Positions 26,163 to 35,587 are shown, numbered from the stretch's first letter. The stretch is DNA of 64,000 nt from Paenibacillus illinoisensis NBRC 15959 (GCF_004000925.1 NZ_BIME01000003.1:62001-126000); one strand, 5' to 3'. Numbers and translations: made by a program. Notes: generated from the letters alone by a model not told the origin.

Positions 26163-27533
26163 TCAAGCCGTTTCCTCCACCTGTCCAGGCAATGCCTTCA
26201 TCAGGGCAGCTGCAGCCAGCTTCCCCTGCTGGGCAGCCGAGACAACCATGGCCTCGCCTTGCCCCTGGCCGAAAATCACATCCCCTGCCGCATAGATCTG
26301 CGGATGAGAAGTTCGGTAGGTCTGCTGCTCCACCTCAACAACGCCCCAGTGATGACGCAGACCGAAGGCTTCAATGAGAGGCAGCAGCCGGTTCTGTCCG
26401 ATCGCCCGGACGACGGTGTCACATTCAATCATGAACTCCGTTCCTTCTTGGGGTACGGGTAATGCACGCCCGCCTCCTGGCGGCGTGACCAGCTCCATTT
26501 TCACACACTCCACAGCTCGGACTCGCCCATTCTCATCGCCAATAATGCGCTGCGGCATCGTAAACCACCTGAACTCTACCCCTTCCTGTTTCGCAAACGC
26601 ATATTCAAACGCATAGGCTGTCATCTGACCCTCTCCGCGCCGATAGAGCATCTGTACACGTTCTGCTCCCAGACGTACCGAGCAGGTGGCTGCATCCACT
26701 GCCGTGTTGCCTGCACCTATGACGGCTACTCTCAGACCATTCAGCGCAGGCGGTACGCCCTGTTTCGTGGATTCCACCAGTTCAATGGCATCGTACACCC
26801 CTTCCAAGGTCTCTCCTTCGATCCCAAGCATCGGAACGGAACCCATACCACAAGCCAGAATGACAGCTTCATGCTGTTCCAGCAGTTGTGCAGGAGACAG
26901 ATCCACTCCTATACGTACGCCGTACCGGATGTGTACACCCAGCGCTTCAACCTGCTCCACTTCCCACAGGGACACTTCCTGCGGTAAACGAAAGGAGACG
27001 ATCCCGTACGTATTTAATCCACCACCCTTGGGCTTCGCTTCATAGATCGTCACCTCATACCCTGCACGGCCAAGCTCTCTGGCTGCGGACAAACCGGCAG
27101 GCCCGGCGCCAACAACAGCGATGGAACGGCCATTGGAGGGGGCTGCCTGAAACAAAGGTTCATTGGCCTGCCGTGCCCAGTCCGTGGCATATCGCTGCAG
27201 ATCACCGATGCGAATGGGCTTGGACGATTCGTTCAGTACACAGGCGCCTTCGCACAATTCCTCGGTTGGACAGACTCTTGCACAGCTGGCTCCTACCGGA
27301 TTGGCATCCATAATGGTTCGGGCCGAGCCTTTCAGATGACCTGTCGATATTTTCCGGATAAAGGAAGGGATATTGATGTCTGTTGGGCACGCCTTGATGC
27401 AAGGTGCATCGTAACAGTACAGACAGCGGTTGGATTCCTCCATCGCTTCCTTGCCTGTCATGGCGGGTTTCATCTCGGCAAAACGGCTCTCCCATCCATA
27501 ATCGGATAACGCTGCGCCCGTGCTGTTTATCAT
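26163..27533 (-). CDS. preT: Dihydropyrimidine dehydrogenase, PreT subunit
   Basis: This 456-residue protein resembles the small subunit of glutamate synthase. The N-terminal iron-sulfur region contains CLYCYDAPCIKACPTDI and CARVCPTEELCEGAC, followed by an FAD-binding GAGPAGL motif and an NAD-binding GAGNTAVDAA motif. It should oxidise NAD(P)H and feed PreA. I choose the ATG at 27533, 9 nt after AGGAGG; another ATG two codons upstream is only 3 nt from that site. It forms the two-subunit enzyme with the next gene. Confidence 0.93.
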   Translation of the reverse strand: MINSTGAALSDYGWESRFAEMKPAMTGKEAMEESNRCLYCYDAPCIKACPTDINIPSFIRKISTGHLKGSARTIMDANPVGASCARVCPTEELCEGACVLNESSKPIRIGDLQRYATDWARQANEPLFQAAPSNGRSIAVVGAGPAGLSAARELGRAGYEVTIYEAKPKGGGLNTYGIVSFRLPQEVSLWEVEQVEALGVHIRYGVRIGVDLSPAQLLEQHEAVILACGMGSVPMLGIEGETLEGVYDAIELVESTKQGVPPALNGLRVAVIGAGNTAVDAATCSVRLGAERVQMLYRRGEGQMTAYAFEYAFAKQEGVEFRWFTMPQRIIGDENGRVRAVECVKMELVTPPGGGRALPVPQEGTEFMIECDTVVRAIGQNRLLPLIEAFGLRHHWGVVEVEQQTYRTSHPQIYAAGDVIFGQGQGEAMVVSAAQQGKLAAAALMKALPGQVEETA

Positions 27534-27602
27534 GAACATGCACCTCCTAGGGATTGAATTAGGGTCCGGGTCCTTTTTTGAATACAACCTATCAAATGCC
27601 AG

Positions 27603-28484
27603 TTACAGGTTAACCAGATGCTCATACGTCTCAGGGCGCCGATCCCGGTAGAATTGCCATACATTGCGCACTTCACGGATGATTTCGGTATCCATCTCAC
27701 CGATGACAATCTCATCCTGATCCCTGCTGCCCATGGCAACCATTCGTCCGCGCGGGTCCACCAGATACGACTGACCATAAAATTCGCCCATATTCCAAGG
27801 CGCCTCCACGCCTACCCGGTTAATGGCAGCCACGTAATAGCCGTTGGCAACGGCGTGGGCAGGCTGTTCCAATTTCCACAGATATTCCGATGTACCCGCC
27901 ACCGTGGCTGACGGATTGAACACAATCTCCGCTCCGGCGAGTCCGAGCAGACGGGCTCCTTCCGGAAAGTGCCGATCGTAGCAGATGTACACGCCTACTC
28001 TGGCGTAAGCTGTATCAAATACCGGGTATCCCAGATTCCCGGGCCTGAAATAATATTTTTCCCAGAAGCCGTTCGTGCCCTCGCCTGCTTCCACATGCGG
28101 GATATGATGCTTGCGGTATTTGCCCAGATAGGAGCCATCAGCATCAATCACGGCAGCCGTATTATAATACGAAGCAATGCCTTCCACCTCGTACACAGGC
28201 AAAATGATCACCACGCCCAGTTCCTTCGCAAGCGCCTGAAAACGCCTGGTTGTCGGTCCCTCCGGCACCGGTTCGGCAGATGCGTACCATTTGGGATTTT
28301 GTTCGGTGCAAAAGTAGGGTCCATAGAAGACCTCCTGCAGTCCGATAATCTGTGCTCCTCGTGCTGCAGCCTCACGGACCAGGGTGATATGCTTCTGGAT
28401 GGCAGCCTCCTTGTGCTCTTCAACCGGTGCCGATCCTTCCACTTCATGCGAAGCCTGAATCAGGCCTATATTGATTTTCCCCAT
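27603..28484 (-). CDS. Nitrilase-superfamily amidohydrolase, probable beta-ureidopropionase
   Basis: This 293-residue protein has the Glu-Lys-Cys triad of the superfamily: Glu in LQEVFYGPYF, Lys in LGKYRKHHIPH, Cys in YICYDRHFPEG. The best fit to context is N-carbamoyl-beta-alanine amidohydrolase, the third step, giving beta-alanine, CO2 and ammonia; the related N-carbamoylputrescine amidase is an alternative. GGAGG lies 12 nt before the ATG. It sits between preT and an M20 hydrolase that might perform the same step. Confidence 0.85.
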   Translation of the reverse strand: MGKINIGLIQASHEVEGSAPVEEHKEAAIQKHITLVREAAARGAQIIGLQEVFYGPYFCTEQNPKWYASAEPVPEGPTTRRFQALAKELGVVIILPVYEVEGIASYYNTAAVIDADGSYLGKYRKHHIPHVEAGEGTNGFWEKYYFRPGNLGYPVFDTAYARVGVYICYDRHFPEGARLLGLAGAEIVFNPSATVAGTSEYLWKLEQPAHAVANGYYVAAINRVGVEAPWNMGEFYGQSYLVDPRGRMVAMGSRDQDEIVIGEMDTEIIREVRNVWQFYRDRRPETYEHLVNL

Positions 28485-28576
28485 ACGCCAGTAACGCCTC
28501 CTTCTACCCAGATTAGGATGTATTAGAGATAAATCCGATCGTTTATCGGTTCCTTTTTCATATCAGAAAAGGTGAA

Positions 28577-29857
28577 TCAGCCCTCCGATTCAATGTCAGC
28601 AGGCAGCAGACTACATATCTTCCGAATCGTGCGGTATAATACCTCCGTTCCCAGCGCAATGTCCTCCGGGGAGGAATACTCACTCGGATGATGGCTGATC
28701 CCATCCTTGCTGCGGACAAAAATCATGCCATAGTCACACACATAAGATAGCGCCAGCGCATCATGGAACGGACCACTCATAAGCTCCGGCAAGGACAAGC
28801 CCATCTCCTCTGCAGACGAGCGAATGGCTGCCTTGATTCGTTCCGCACAGTAGCGCGGTTCACTATTGGTATCTTCAGCCACGGAATAGGTAAGCCCATG
28901 CTGACTGCATACTTCAGCAAGCACATTCATCAGCCGGGCTTCAAGCTGGTTGCGGCGTTCCATCTCCATATCGCGCAAGTCCAAGGTGAAGCTGACTTCC
29001 TCAGGGATGATGTTGCGCGAGTCGGGGAACACCCTCAGACTGCCCACCGTACCAACCGTGGGGGCAGCCGGATCTGCTCTAACCATGTCATCAAACGCTG
29101 CAATGACTCTCGCACTGCCTACGAGCGCATCATGACGCATAGCCATCGGTACCGAACCGGCATGCCCTGCCATGCCCTTGATCGTAACCGTGAGCCATAA
29201 CGGTCCGGAGATGCCCGTGACCAGTCCCACCGGGGCATCCAGCGATTCCAGCACAGGGCCCTGTTCGATGTGCAGCTCCAGATAGCTGCCGATGGATCCA
29301 GGTGCATAGACTCCTTCAGCGAATTTCTCTACCGAGCATCCGAAGGCTTCAAGCGCCTGCCTGCGAGTCACCCCGTTCCTGTCCTGTCGCTCCAGTTCTC
29401 CATCTTCCAACTGCCCGGTCATTCCCCGGGAGCCGAACAGGCCTTTGTTGAACCGGGAACCCTCTTCATCGCAAAAGGCTACGACCTCAATCGGCATCGG
29501 AGGCTGAAGGCCACTCTCCATCAGGCACTGCACAGCTTCCAAGGCACCCAGGACACCAATGGCACCATCATACCTACCGCCATAAGGCTGTGAATCAATA
29601 TGCGAGCCGATCATCAAAATGGGCTGCGCAGGATCAGCACCTTCCAGGCGGCCAATCAGATTCCCGAATGGATCGAGACGGGTCTCCAGTCCGGCTTCTT
29701 CCATCCAAAGACGCACCTGGATAATGCCTTCCATATCTTCAGGGGTGAGGGCAAGCCGGCAAACGCCGGTCTCTCCGATTCGTCCAATACGGGACAATTG
29801 TTCAATTCGTTCATTCAACCGAAGATGGTTAATGCCTATTCCGGATGTGGTCTGCAT
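28577..29857 (-). CDS. M20 family Zn-dependent N-carbamoyl amidohydrolase (HyuC/allantoate-type)
   Basis: This 426-residue protein has the metal-site motifs GSHIDSQPYGGRYDGAIGV and FCDEEGSRF, a dimerisation domain, and a C-terminal SYVCDYGMIFVRSKDGISHHP segment with a metal ligand His. Members hydrolyse N-carbamoyl-L-amino acids, N-carbamoyl-beta-alanine or allantoate. I start at the ATG at 29857, 9 nt after GGAGG. In this operon it overlaps functionally with the nitrilase homologue, so it may widen the substrate range, for example to beta-ureidoisobutyrate or hydantoin products. Confidence 0.87.
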   Translation of the reverse strand: MQTTSGIGINHLRLNERIEQLSRIGRIGETGVCRLALTPEDMEGIIQVRLWMEEAGLETRLDPFGNLIGRLEGADPAQPILMIGSHIDSQPYGGRYDGAIGVLGALEAVQCLMESGLQPPMPIEVVAFCDEEGSRFNKGLFGSRGMTGQLEDGELERQDRNGVTRRQALEAFGCSVEKFAEGVYAPGSIGSYLELHIEQGPVLESLDAPVGLVTGISGPLWLTVTIKGMAGHAGSVPMAMRHDALVGSARVIAAFDDMVRADPAAPTVGTVGSLRVFPDSRNIIPEEVSFTLDLRDMEMERRNQLEARLMNVLAEVCSQHGLTYSVAEDTNSEPRYCAERIKAAIRSSAEEMGLSLPELMSGPFHDALALSYVCDYGMIFVRSKDGISHHPSEYSSPEDIALGTEVLYRTIRKICSLLPADIESEG

Positions 29858-29932
29858 CTTCCCTCGCCTCCACATGGTTTATTTTTCAAACGAGTCATAC
29901 GAGAGTCATTCCTGGAATTCTCTATCCATCCA

Positions 29933-31306
29933 CTATCCTGCCTCCACACTCCGCAGTGCCTTAAGCAAACTTTCCGCAATCAGCTCCAGCTCATCCTCCG
30001 TGGTGACAAAGGGCGGTGATATCGTCAAAATGTTGGCGAAACCGGGTACCGTGTCCCCGTTTTTACCAATAAGAATGCCGTCCTTCTTACAACTGGCCAG
30101 CACGTGCGCCACCTTCCCTGCATCAGCCGGAGAGCCGTCCGCTTCTATAAGCTCGATGCCGCAGGCGAAGCCAAACATTCGAACATCTCCGACCCCAGGC
30201 AGCTCCAGCAGCGGCTCCAGCTTCTCACGAAGGACTCGCCCCAGTTCATCCGCACGCTCCACCAGATTTTCACGCTCCAGGATTTCGATGTTGGCCAGTG
30301 CTACCCGGCAGGAGACCGGATTGCCGCCGAAGGTGTTCACATGGCGAAAGTGAGCATCCGGTCCGGGTTCCCGGAACGTATCATACAGCTCCGCTCGCAC
30401 GGCTGTAGCCGATAATGGAGAGTACGCGCTGGTCATCCCCTTGGCCATGGTGACTATATCCGGCTGCACCCCGTAATTCTGGTGTCCGAACTTCTGTCCG
30501 GAACGACCGAACCCGCAGATCACTTCATCCACGATCAGCAGCACACCGTAACGCTCACAGATCTCCTTCACAGTGCGCATGTAGTCCGGAGGTGGGACAA
30601 TCATGCCGCCCCCCGTAATCACCGGTTCCATGATCACCGCAGCCACGGTCTCGGGGCCTTCCCAGCGGATGACCTCTTCATAGATGGTTGCACATTCAAG
30701 TCCGCACCCCTCCTTGTTCCGTCCAAAGGGACAGCGGTAGCAATACGGGGGTGGGACATGGGAGAAGCCCACGCCCAGCGGCTCGTACTTGATCTTGCGG
30801 GCAGCTTGCCCAGTGGCACCGAGGGCGCCCATGGAGTTGCCATGATAAGCCCGGTGACGGGAGATGAACTTGTGTCTGGTTGGCTCACCATTCTGGTGAT
30901 GAAACTGACGGGCTATTTTGAACGCCACCTCATTGGCATCCGATCCCGAATTGGAGAAAAAGATTCGATAGTCTCCCTCCAGCCATTCATTCAGCTTCTC
31001 TGCCAGTAAAATCGCCGGCTCGTGGCTCTGGGTCATCGGCACATAAGCGAGTGATTTCATCTGCTCATATGCGCTCTTCGCAATCTCCTCCCGTCCATGC
31101 CCCACATTCACGCACCATAACCCGGACATGGCATCCAGATACCGCGTTCCATCCTGATCCGTAATCCAGCTGCCTTCCCCGCTGACCGCAATCATTGGAT
31201 GATCATTATGAGGCGAGATGTGATGCCACACATATTTACGGTCCTTCTCCAGCCATTCTTCCTTGGTACCGCCAAGCGGCTGAGGTTGCTGATCCACGGA
31301 GCTCAT
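29933..31306 (-). CDS. Class III aminotransferase, probable beta-alanine:2-oxo acid transaminase
   Basis: This 457-residue fold-type I PLP enzyme has NSGSDANEVAFKIAR for phosphate binding, an Asp in LIVDEVICGFGRSG, and the PLP Lys in MAKGMTSAYSPLSA. In the pathway it would convert beta-alanine (or 3-aminoisobutyrate) to malonate semialdehyde, donating the amino group to a keto acid. A Cys-rich PYCYRCPFGRNKEGC insert is notable. AAGGAGG precedes the ATG. A semialdehyde dehydrogenase is not in the operon and must be elsewhere. Confidence 0.88.
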   Translation of the reverse strand: MSSVDQQPQPLGGTKEEWLEKDRKYVWHHISPHNDHPMIAVSGEGSWITDQDGTRYLDAMSGLWCVNVGHGREEIAKSAYEQMKSLAYVPMTQSHEPAILLAEKLNEWLEGDYRIFFSNSGSDANEVAFKIARQFHHQNGEPTRHKFISRHRAYHGNSMGALGATGQAARKIKYEPLGVGFSHVPPPYCYRCPFGRNKEGCGLECATIYEEVIRWEGPETVAAVIMEPVITGGGMIVPPPDYMRTVKEICERYGVLLIVDEVICGFGRSGQKFGHQNYGVQPDIVTMAKGMTSAYSPLSATAVRAELYDTFREPGPDAHFRHVNTFGGNPVSCRVALANIEILERENLVERADELGRVLREKLEPLLELPGVGDVRMFGFACGIELIEADGSPADAGKVAHVLASCKKDGILIGKNGDTVPGFANILTISPPFVTTEDELELIAESLLKALRSVEAG

Positions 31307-31328
31307 TCGTCATCCTCCTTCGACTCCC

Positions 31329-32390
31329 TTATTTCACCGCTTCTTCGTAAATGCTCTTCTCCAGCGCTTCATCCAGGTTGGCTGCCTTCTTGATCAATCC
31401 ATAATTCAGTGCTATATCTGCTGTACGGGCAAACGATTCATCCACAAAACTGCCCACCTGCTGCTCCGTAAATCCTTCCGGACGAATCAGCTTCGCAATC
31501 TCCGCCAGCATCGTAACCTGATGTTCACGGGTCGTACTGCCATCGGTCACGTTGCTCATGACGATATCCACGGCTTCCTCCTGGTTGTCGATGGCGTAAT
31601 TCCAGCCTTTCAGAATGGCACGGGTGACTTTAACGGCAAGATCGCGGTTTCCGTCGACCCAGTCCTTCTTCGCAATTAATGTATCTTCCAGCATGCCTAC
31701 GCCAGCATCCTCAATGTTGAACACATCCAGATCGGACTCCTGTACGCCGCTTTCCAGCACGACGTGATATTCGTTATATATGGTTGCTGTCGCGACATCC
31801 ACCTGGTCATTGAAAAACTGATCCATCGTAAACCCCTGCTTCACCAGCTCAATATCCTTCTTCGGATCAAGTCCGTTCTTCTCCATAAAAGCGAGGACCT
31901 GGAACTGCTGGCTGCCGAACCATGTGCTTACCTTTTTGCCTTTCATCTGGGCCGGATCAGTAATTCCTGCTGACTTCTTGGCGATTAGACGATAGCTGCT
32001 CTTCTGTGAAATCTGGGCAAGGGAGACCAGCGGCAGACCGTTGTCGCGGCTCACCAGCAAACTGTCTACCCCCGTGATGCCGACATCGGCTGCGCCGTTC
32101 ACCACCTGCTGTTCAATGACGATATCCGGGCCACCTGGGATAATCTCTGCATCGATACCTTCATCTTCAAAAAAACCTTGTTCCTTCGCGGCATAAATTC
32201 CCGCAAACTGGGCCTGCGGAACCCATTTAAGCTGAATTTTCACTTTCGTTAAGGACTGCTCTGCGTCTCCTCCTGAACTTGCAGCAGCAGGTTCGGCAGA
32301 CGGCTCCGTCTTCGCGGAACATGCTGCCAGCAAGGCAACCGCGAGCATCAGCACAACGACCATCAAACCCGATTTCAACGTTTTGTACAT
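31329..32390 (-). CDS. ABC transporter substrate-binding lipoprotein (NMT1/ThiY-like)
   Basis: This 353-residue protein has a lipoprotein signal peptide with lipobox LLAAC and an NMT1/THI5-type binding fold starting KIQLKWVPQAQFAGIYAA. ThiY-type relatives bind pyrimidine moieties such as formylaminopyrimidine. Here the operon points to uracil, thymine or a dihydropyrimidine as ligand. I start at the ATG at 32390 (GGGGG upstream) rather than the TTG two codons earlier. It is followed in the operon by the aminotransferase. Confidence 0.88.
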   Translation of the reverse strand: MYKTLKSGLMVVVLMLAVALLAACSAKTEPSAEPAAASSGGDAEQSLTKVKIQLKWVPQAQFAGIYAAKEQGFFEDEGIDAEIIPGGPDIVIEQQVVNGAADVGITGVDSLLVSRDNGLPLVSLAQISQKSSYRLIAKKSAGITDPAQMKGKKVSTWFGSQQFQVLAFMEKNGLDPKKDIELVKQGFTMDQFFNDQVDVATATIYNEYHVVLESGVQESDLDVFNIEDAGVGMLEDTLIAKKDWVDGNRDLAVKVTRAILKGWNYAIDNQEEAVDIVMSNVTDGSTTREHQVTMLAEIAKLIRPEGFTEQQVGSFVDESFARTADIALNYGLIKKAANLDEALEKSIYEEAVK

Positions 32391-32470
32391 ATACAAACAA
32401 CCCCCTGTTTATATAAGAATTCAATCAGGTACTGCAGCGGATCTGTGGTATTCCCGCACGATGGTGAGGG

Positions 32471-33406
32471 TTATGCGTTAGTGCGCACACGGTTCCATGG
32501 AATGAGCCGCTTCTCCGCCAGTACAACGGCTTCATAGAGCACGATGCCGAGAGCGGCAGCAATGACGATACAAGACCAGGCAAGCGGCATGTTGGCGAGC
32601 CGAATCTGATCCGACAGCAGATATCCAAGACCTTGGGAAGCGATAAAAAATTCGCCGACAATGGCACCGATAATACTGGTGGACATGTTGATCTTCAGTC
32701 CGGCAAAGAGGGACGGCATGGCGTGTGGCAAGCGCAACTTCAGGAACACCTGCATGCGGCTTGCAGCGAGCCCATCCAGCAGTTCACCATACTGCGGCTG
32801 TATGGAGGTGAGTCCCTTGAACAAACTGACTGCCATGGCTGCCATCGTAATGACGGCCACTACGGCAATCCGTGACCAGATGCCGTCCCCAAACCAGTTG
32901 TTCATGATGGGCGCCAGCGCAACAATCGGTACTGCATTAAGAGCCGACATCACTGCGATCCCTGCCTTGCCGCTGATCGGGAAGAACGAAGCGCCAGCAG
33001 CTGCAACCGCCCCCAGAAGGGAACCCAGCAGGAAACCTCCCAGCATTTCCGTACCACTATATAAGGCATATCGAAAGAGCATTTCCGCATTATCCCGGAT
33101 GGAAGCTGCAATGGCTGAAGGTACAGGAAGCTGATAACTTTCCAGTGAAAATAATTGATGAAACAACCGGAACTGCCACAAGGCGAGAAAACATAGGCCG
33201 GCCAGCCAAGGGAGCAGATGCAAAATAGTCCACTTTTTCCGCGCAGTACTGACTGGCCGTTCCTGTTCTGCTTGTCCCTGCTGCCCCTGAATCTCCGAGC
33301 TAGGGACAGAAGCAGCCATAGCTGAACCGGGCAAAGACGCAGAGCCGGACACCGCAGCTGTTCCGTTCTCATCCCGGCTGCGGTTCACCATTACCCCTTC
33401 GCTCAT
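32471..33406 (-). CDS. ABC transporter permease, SsuC/ThiX type
   Basis: This 311-residue protein has a long, Ser/Gln-rich cytoplasmic N-terminus of about 60 residues followed by six predicted membrane helices. The EAA loop is near LLDGLAASRMQVFLKLRLPHAMP. The start overlaps the upstream permease stop by 4 bp (ATGA). It should form a heterodimeric channel with that permease, powered by the ATPase two genes upstream. The extended N-terminus is unusual for the family and of unknown meaning. Confidence 0.88.
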   Translation of the reverse strand: MSEGVMVNRSRDENGTAAVSGSASLPGSAMAASVPSSEIQGQQGQAEQERPVSTARKKWTILHLLPWLAGLCFLALWQFRLFHQLFSLESYQLPVPSAIAASIRDNAEMLFRYALYSGTEMLGGFLLGSLLGAVAAAGASFFPISGKAGIAVMSALNAVPIVALAPIMNNWFGDGIWSRIAVVAVITMAAMAVSLFKGLTSIQPQYGELLDGLAASRMQVFLKLRLPHAMPSLFAGLKINMSTSIIGAIVGEFFIASQGLGYLLSDQIRLANMPLAWSCIVIAAALGIVLYEAVVLAEKRLIPWNRVRTNA

Positions 33407-34215
33407 ACCGCGTTCCCTCCCTTCGCTCTGAATTCGGGCTGCCAGGGCGTTAACCAGCGTTCGGCCAGGCTGATGACCAGATACGAGATTAGGCCAATGC
33501 CGATGCTAAGCATGATCGTAGCCCAGAACATACCGACTTGAGCGCTGCCATAATACAAGGAACTGACCATCAGGACACCAAGTCCATCGGGTGCACCCAT
33601 CAGTTCGACGACGATGGAAGAAGTGACGGCTAGCGGGGCAGCGATTTTCATGCCGGAGAACAGTCCTGGTAGGGATGAAGGCAGCAGGCATTTGATATAT
33701 CTGGCCGGCAGCGAGGCTCCGCAGGAACGCATCAGCTCCAGATGCTCCGGTGCGGCGCTCTTTAACCCTTTTAACGTGTGAATGACAATGGGGAAGAATG
33801 TAACATAAGCCGCCATGACGATCCTGGCCCACTCGGCATGATGAATAATGCCGTACACAATCGGTGCGAGACCGATAATTGGGATCATCTGCGAGGAGAT
33901 AACATAGGGAGATAGTGTCCGTTCCAGCCAGACGGCCGCACTCATGAGAAGCGCCAGCATCAGCCCCAGCATTGCTCCTCCTGCGAATCCAATCGCTGCA
34001 TTGCCGAACGTCACTGCCCCCTGCCCAGCGAGAGTGCCCGAGTAGCGAACCAGTGCGGCAAGAACGTCATGAAGATAAGGCAGACGGGATGCAGCCTGCT
34101 GCGGTGACATCCACATGTGGAGAATCCAAGCTATACCCTCCCACAGCAGCAGTAGGGATAGAATCCATATCACAATCCAGGATCGGTAATCCAGCTTAAG
34201 TGAGCGCAGGGACAT
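33403..34215 (-). CDS. ABC transporter permease, SsuC/ThiX type
   Basis: This protein has 270 residues from the chosen ATG at 34215; an ATG at 34236 is also in frame, but neither has an ideal site, and GAGGAG is 13 nt before the chosen one. It has six predicted membrane helices and an EAA-type loop, ELMRSCGASLPARYIKCLLP. It overlaps the ATPase gene by about 20 bp and the other permease by 4 bp. It is the partner permease of a predicted pyrimidine importer. Confidence 0.87.
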   Translation of the reverse strand: MSLRSLKLDYRSWIVIWILSLLLLWEGIAWILHMWMSPQQAASRLPYLHDVLAALVRYSGTLAGQGAVTFGNAAIGFAGGAMLGLMLALLMSAAVWLERTLSPYVISSQMIPIIGLAPIVYGIIHHAEWARIVMAAYVTFFPIVIHTLKGLKSAAPEHLELMRSCGASLPARYIKCLLPSSLPGLFSGMKIAAPLAVTSSIVVELMGAPDGLGVLMVSSLYYGSAQVGMFWATIMLSIGIGLISYLVISLAERWLTPWQPEFRAKGGNAV

Positions 34216-35011
34216 GGGCCGGATCACGCTCCTCATGAAAACAATTGCGAATGGTGGTCAGCATGTGGTAGAAGTCTTCGGTCTCCCTCAGTTCATTGGT
34301 TCGATTCGAAGGCAGCGCCACAGAGTGAATGGAATGTACTTGCCCGGGATGTGCCGAGAGGACAACAATGCGATCTGACAGAAATACGGCTTCGGGGATA
34401 CTGTGCGTGACAAAGAGGAAGGTTTTGCCCGTGGACCGCTTGATCTCAAGCAGTTCCAGCTGAAGCTTCTCTTTCGTGAATTCATCCAGCGCGGAGAACG
34501 GCTCATCCATCAGCAGCAGCGGCGGATCCAGCGAGAGCGCGCGGGCAATGGATACCCGCTGCTGCATGCCTCCACTGAGCTGCCAAGGATAGTGGTCCGC
34601 AAATCGGGTGAGGCCGACCATCTCAAGAAGCTCACTACTGATGCGGCGGCATTCTTTTTTGCTTGTGCCCAGGATCTCCAGCGGCAGCTCTACGTTGTGA
34701 CGTACCGTGCGCCAATCAAACAGGGCTGGTGTCTGGAATACGATACCGAATTGTCGCTGCAGGCGCGCCTTTTCAGGTTCTGAGCCTGCAATCCTGACGC
34801 TGCCTGAAGTCGGCTGCAGCAGATCTGCTATAAGCCTGAGCAATGTCGACTTGCCACAGCCTGAGGGACCAAGCAGCGAGACGAATTCATTGGACTGGAT
34901 ATGGAACGTCACATCAGACAGTGCGGTGACCTGTTTGGTTCCAGTACCAAAAACGACAGATACATGATCAATTTCAATGTGGCGAGCTTCGGGGACGTTC
35001 ATGGATGACAT
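34196..35011 (-). CDS. ABC transporter ATP-binding protein of pyrimidine operon
   Basis: This 271-residue ATPase has Walker A GPSGCGKST, Q-loop VFQTPALFDW, signature LSGGMQQRVSIARAL, Walker B LLLMDEPFSALDE and an H-loop in FVTHSIPEAV. It resembles SsuB/TauB/ThiZ-type ATPases. The start at 35011 is 7 nt after AGGAG; earlier in-frame ATGs are not supported. It is the first gene of the ten-gene operon, so the 5' leader and its regulatory sites lie immediately upstream. Confidence 0.9.
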   Translation of the reverse strand: MSSMNVPEARHIEIDHVSVVFGTGTKQVTALSDVTFHIQSNEFVSLLGPSGCGKSTLLRLIADLLQPTSGSVRIAGSEPEKARLQRQFGIVFQTPALFDWRTVRHNVELPLEILGTSKKECRRISSELLEMVGLTRFADHYPWQLSGGMQQRVSIARALSLDPPLLLMDEPFSALDEFTKEKLQLELLEIKRSTGKTFLFVTHSIPEAVFLSDRIVVLSAHPGQVHSIHSVALPSNRTNELRETEDFYHMLTTIRNCFHEERDPAHVPALT

Positions 35012-35075
35012 GGGCATTCTCCTTTTCGCGGGGAAGTTAGGTTTCATTTCACACCAAGGCCGAATGGAAGGTTTG

Positions 35076-35087
35076 CGTTCACGAACG
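35076..35087 (-). promoter_or_regulatory. Palindrome in leader of pyrimidine operon
   Basis: CGTTC, 2-bp spacer, GAACG forms a perfect inverted repeat about 44-55 nt downstream of the predicted transcription start and 65 bp before the ATPase start codon. The position suits a repressor or antirepressor operator. PucR is the obvious candidate, but no consensus was checked. Confidence 0.35.
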
Positions 35088-35137
35088 TAACAGGTTTTCT
35101 GGTTAGGTAATACTATAAATCATTGGGCGGAGATTAC

Positions 35138-35188
35138 ATTATACAGACTGTTTTGAGTATGGGCCTGTTCATGTTACACAGTGTAAAA
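35138..35188 (-). promoter_or_regulatory. Pyrimidine operon promoter with GlnR/TnrA-like site
   Basis: A perfect -10 TATAAT reads on the minus strand at 35143-35138, with no usable -35, as expected for an activated promoter. TGTTA-N7-TAAAA at 35172-35188 matches the TnrA/GlnR consensus TGTNA-N7-TNACA with one mismatch. Its centre is 49 bp upstream of the inferred start point (about 35131), the spacing known for TnrA activation. Nitrogen control would fit a pathway that releases ammonia. Confidence 0.5.
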
Positions 35189-35587
35189 TGAGACAAATTC
35201 TCATTCAGAACGATGTCAGCCCATGGATGGTTTATCTGACACCACGTTATTCGATATGCATATATAGCCTGTTTTTCAATGTTCTTTATGGATGGCCTAT
35301 TCGAGCATGTGTATAGAACTGGGTACGTATTCCAGTACAATAAGTCCTATAATATAGGTCCTTCGCATGCCTGTCCTCCTTAAAAAGCGCATGTTTCTTT
35401 GTATTTATTGAATAAATATTCGGAAAATATGACATATACCCTCGTATTCTTGTCGTTTTTCTTGTATAACGTTTTATATGGAAAAGATAGGAATACTACT
35501 TCTTTTGGAAATGACAGAATCCATATCGTTTTATCAGGAAAGGGCTGTGCAATTAAGCTTTCAACTTCAAAGATCGGGGTGGTCTGT
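35189..35587. other. AT-rich intergenic region between pyrimidine operon and chemoreceptor gene
   Basis: No convincing gene lies here. A second inverted repeat, TGAGA-5-TCTCA, is at 35189-35203, and ATGGGC/GCCCAT (35159-35164 and 35219-35224) bracket both palindromes. The right half carries the leader of the chemoreceptor gene; I see no clear sigma-D promoter. Confidence 0.3.

Noticed and set aside
31329..35011. Thiamine precursor importer, as suggested by the ThiY-like binding protein
   Set aside because: I see no TPP riboswitch upstream and no thiamine genes; the operon is otherwise pyrimidine catabolic.
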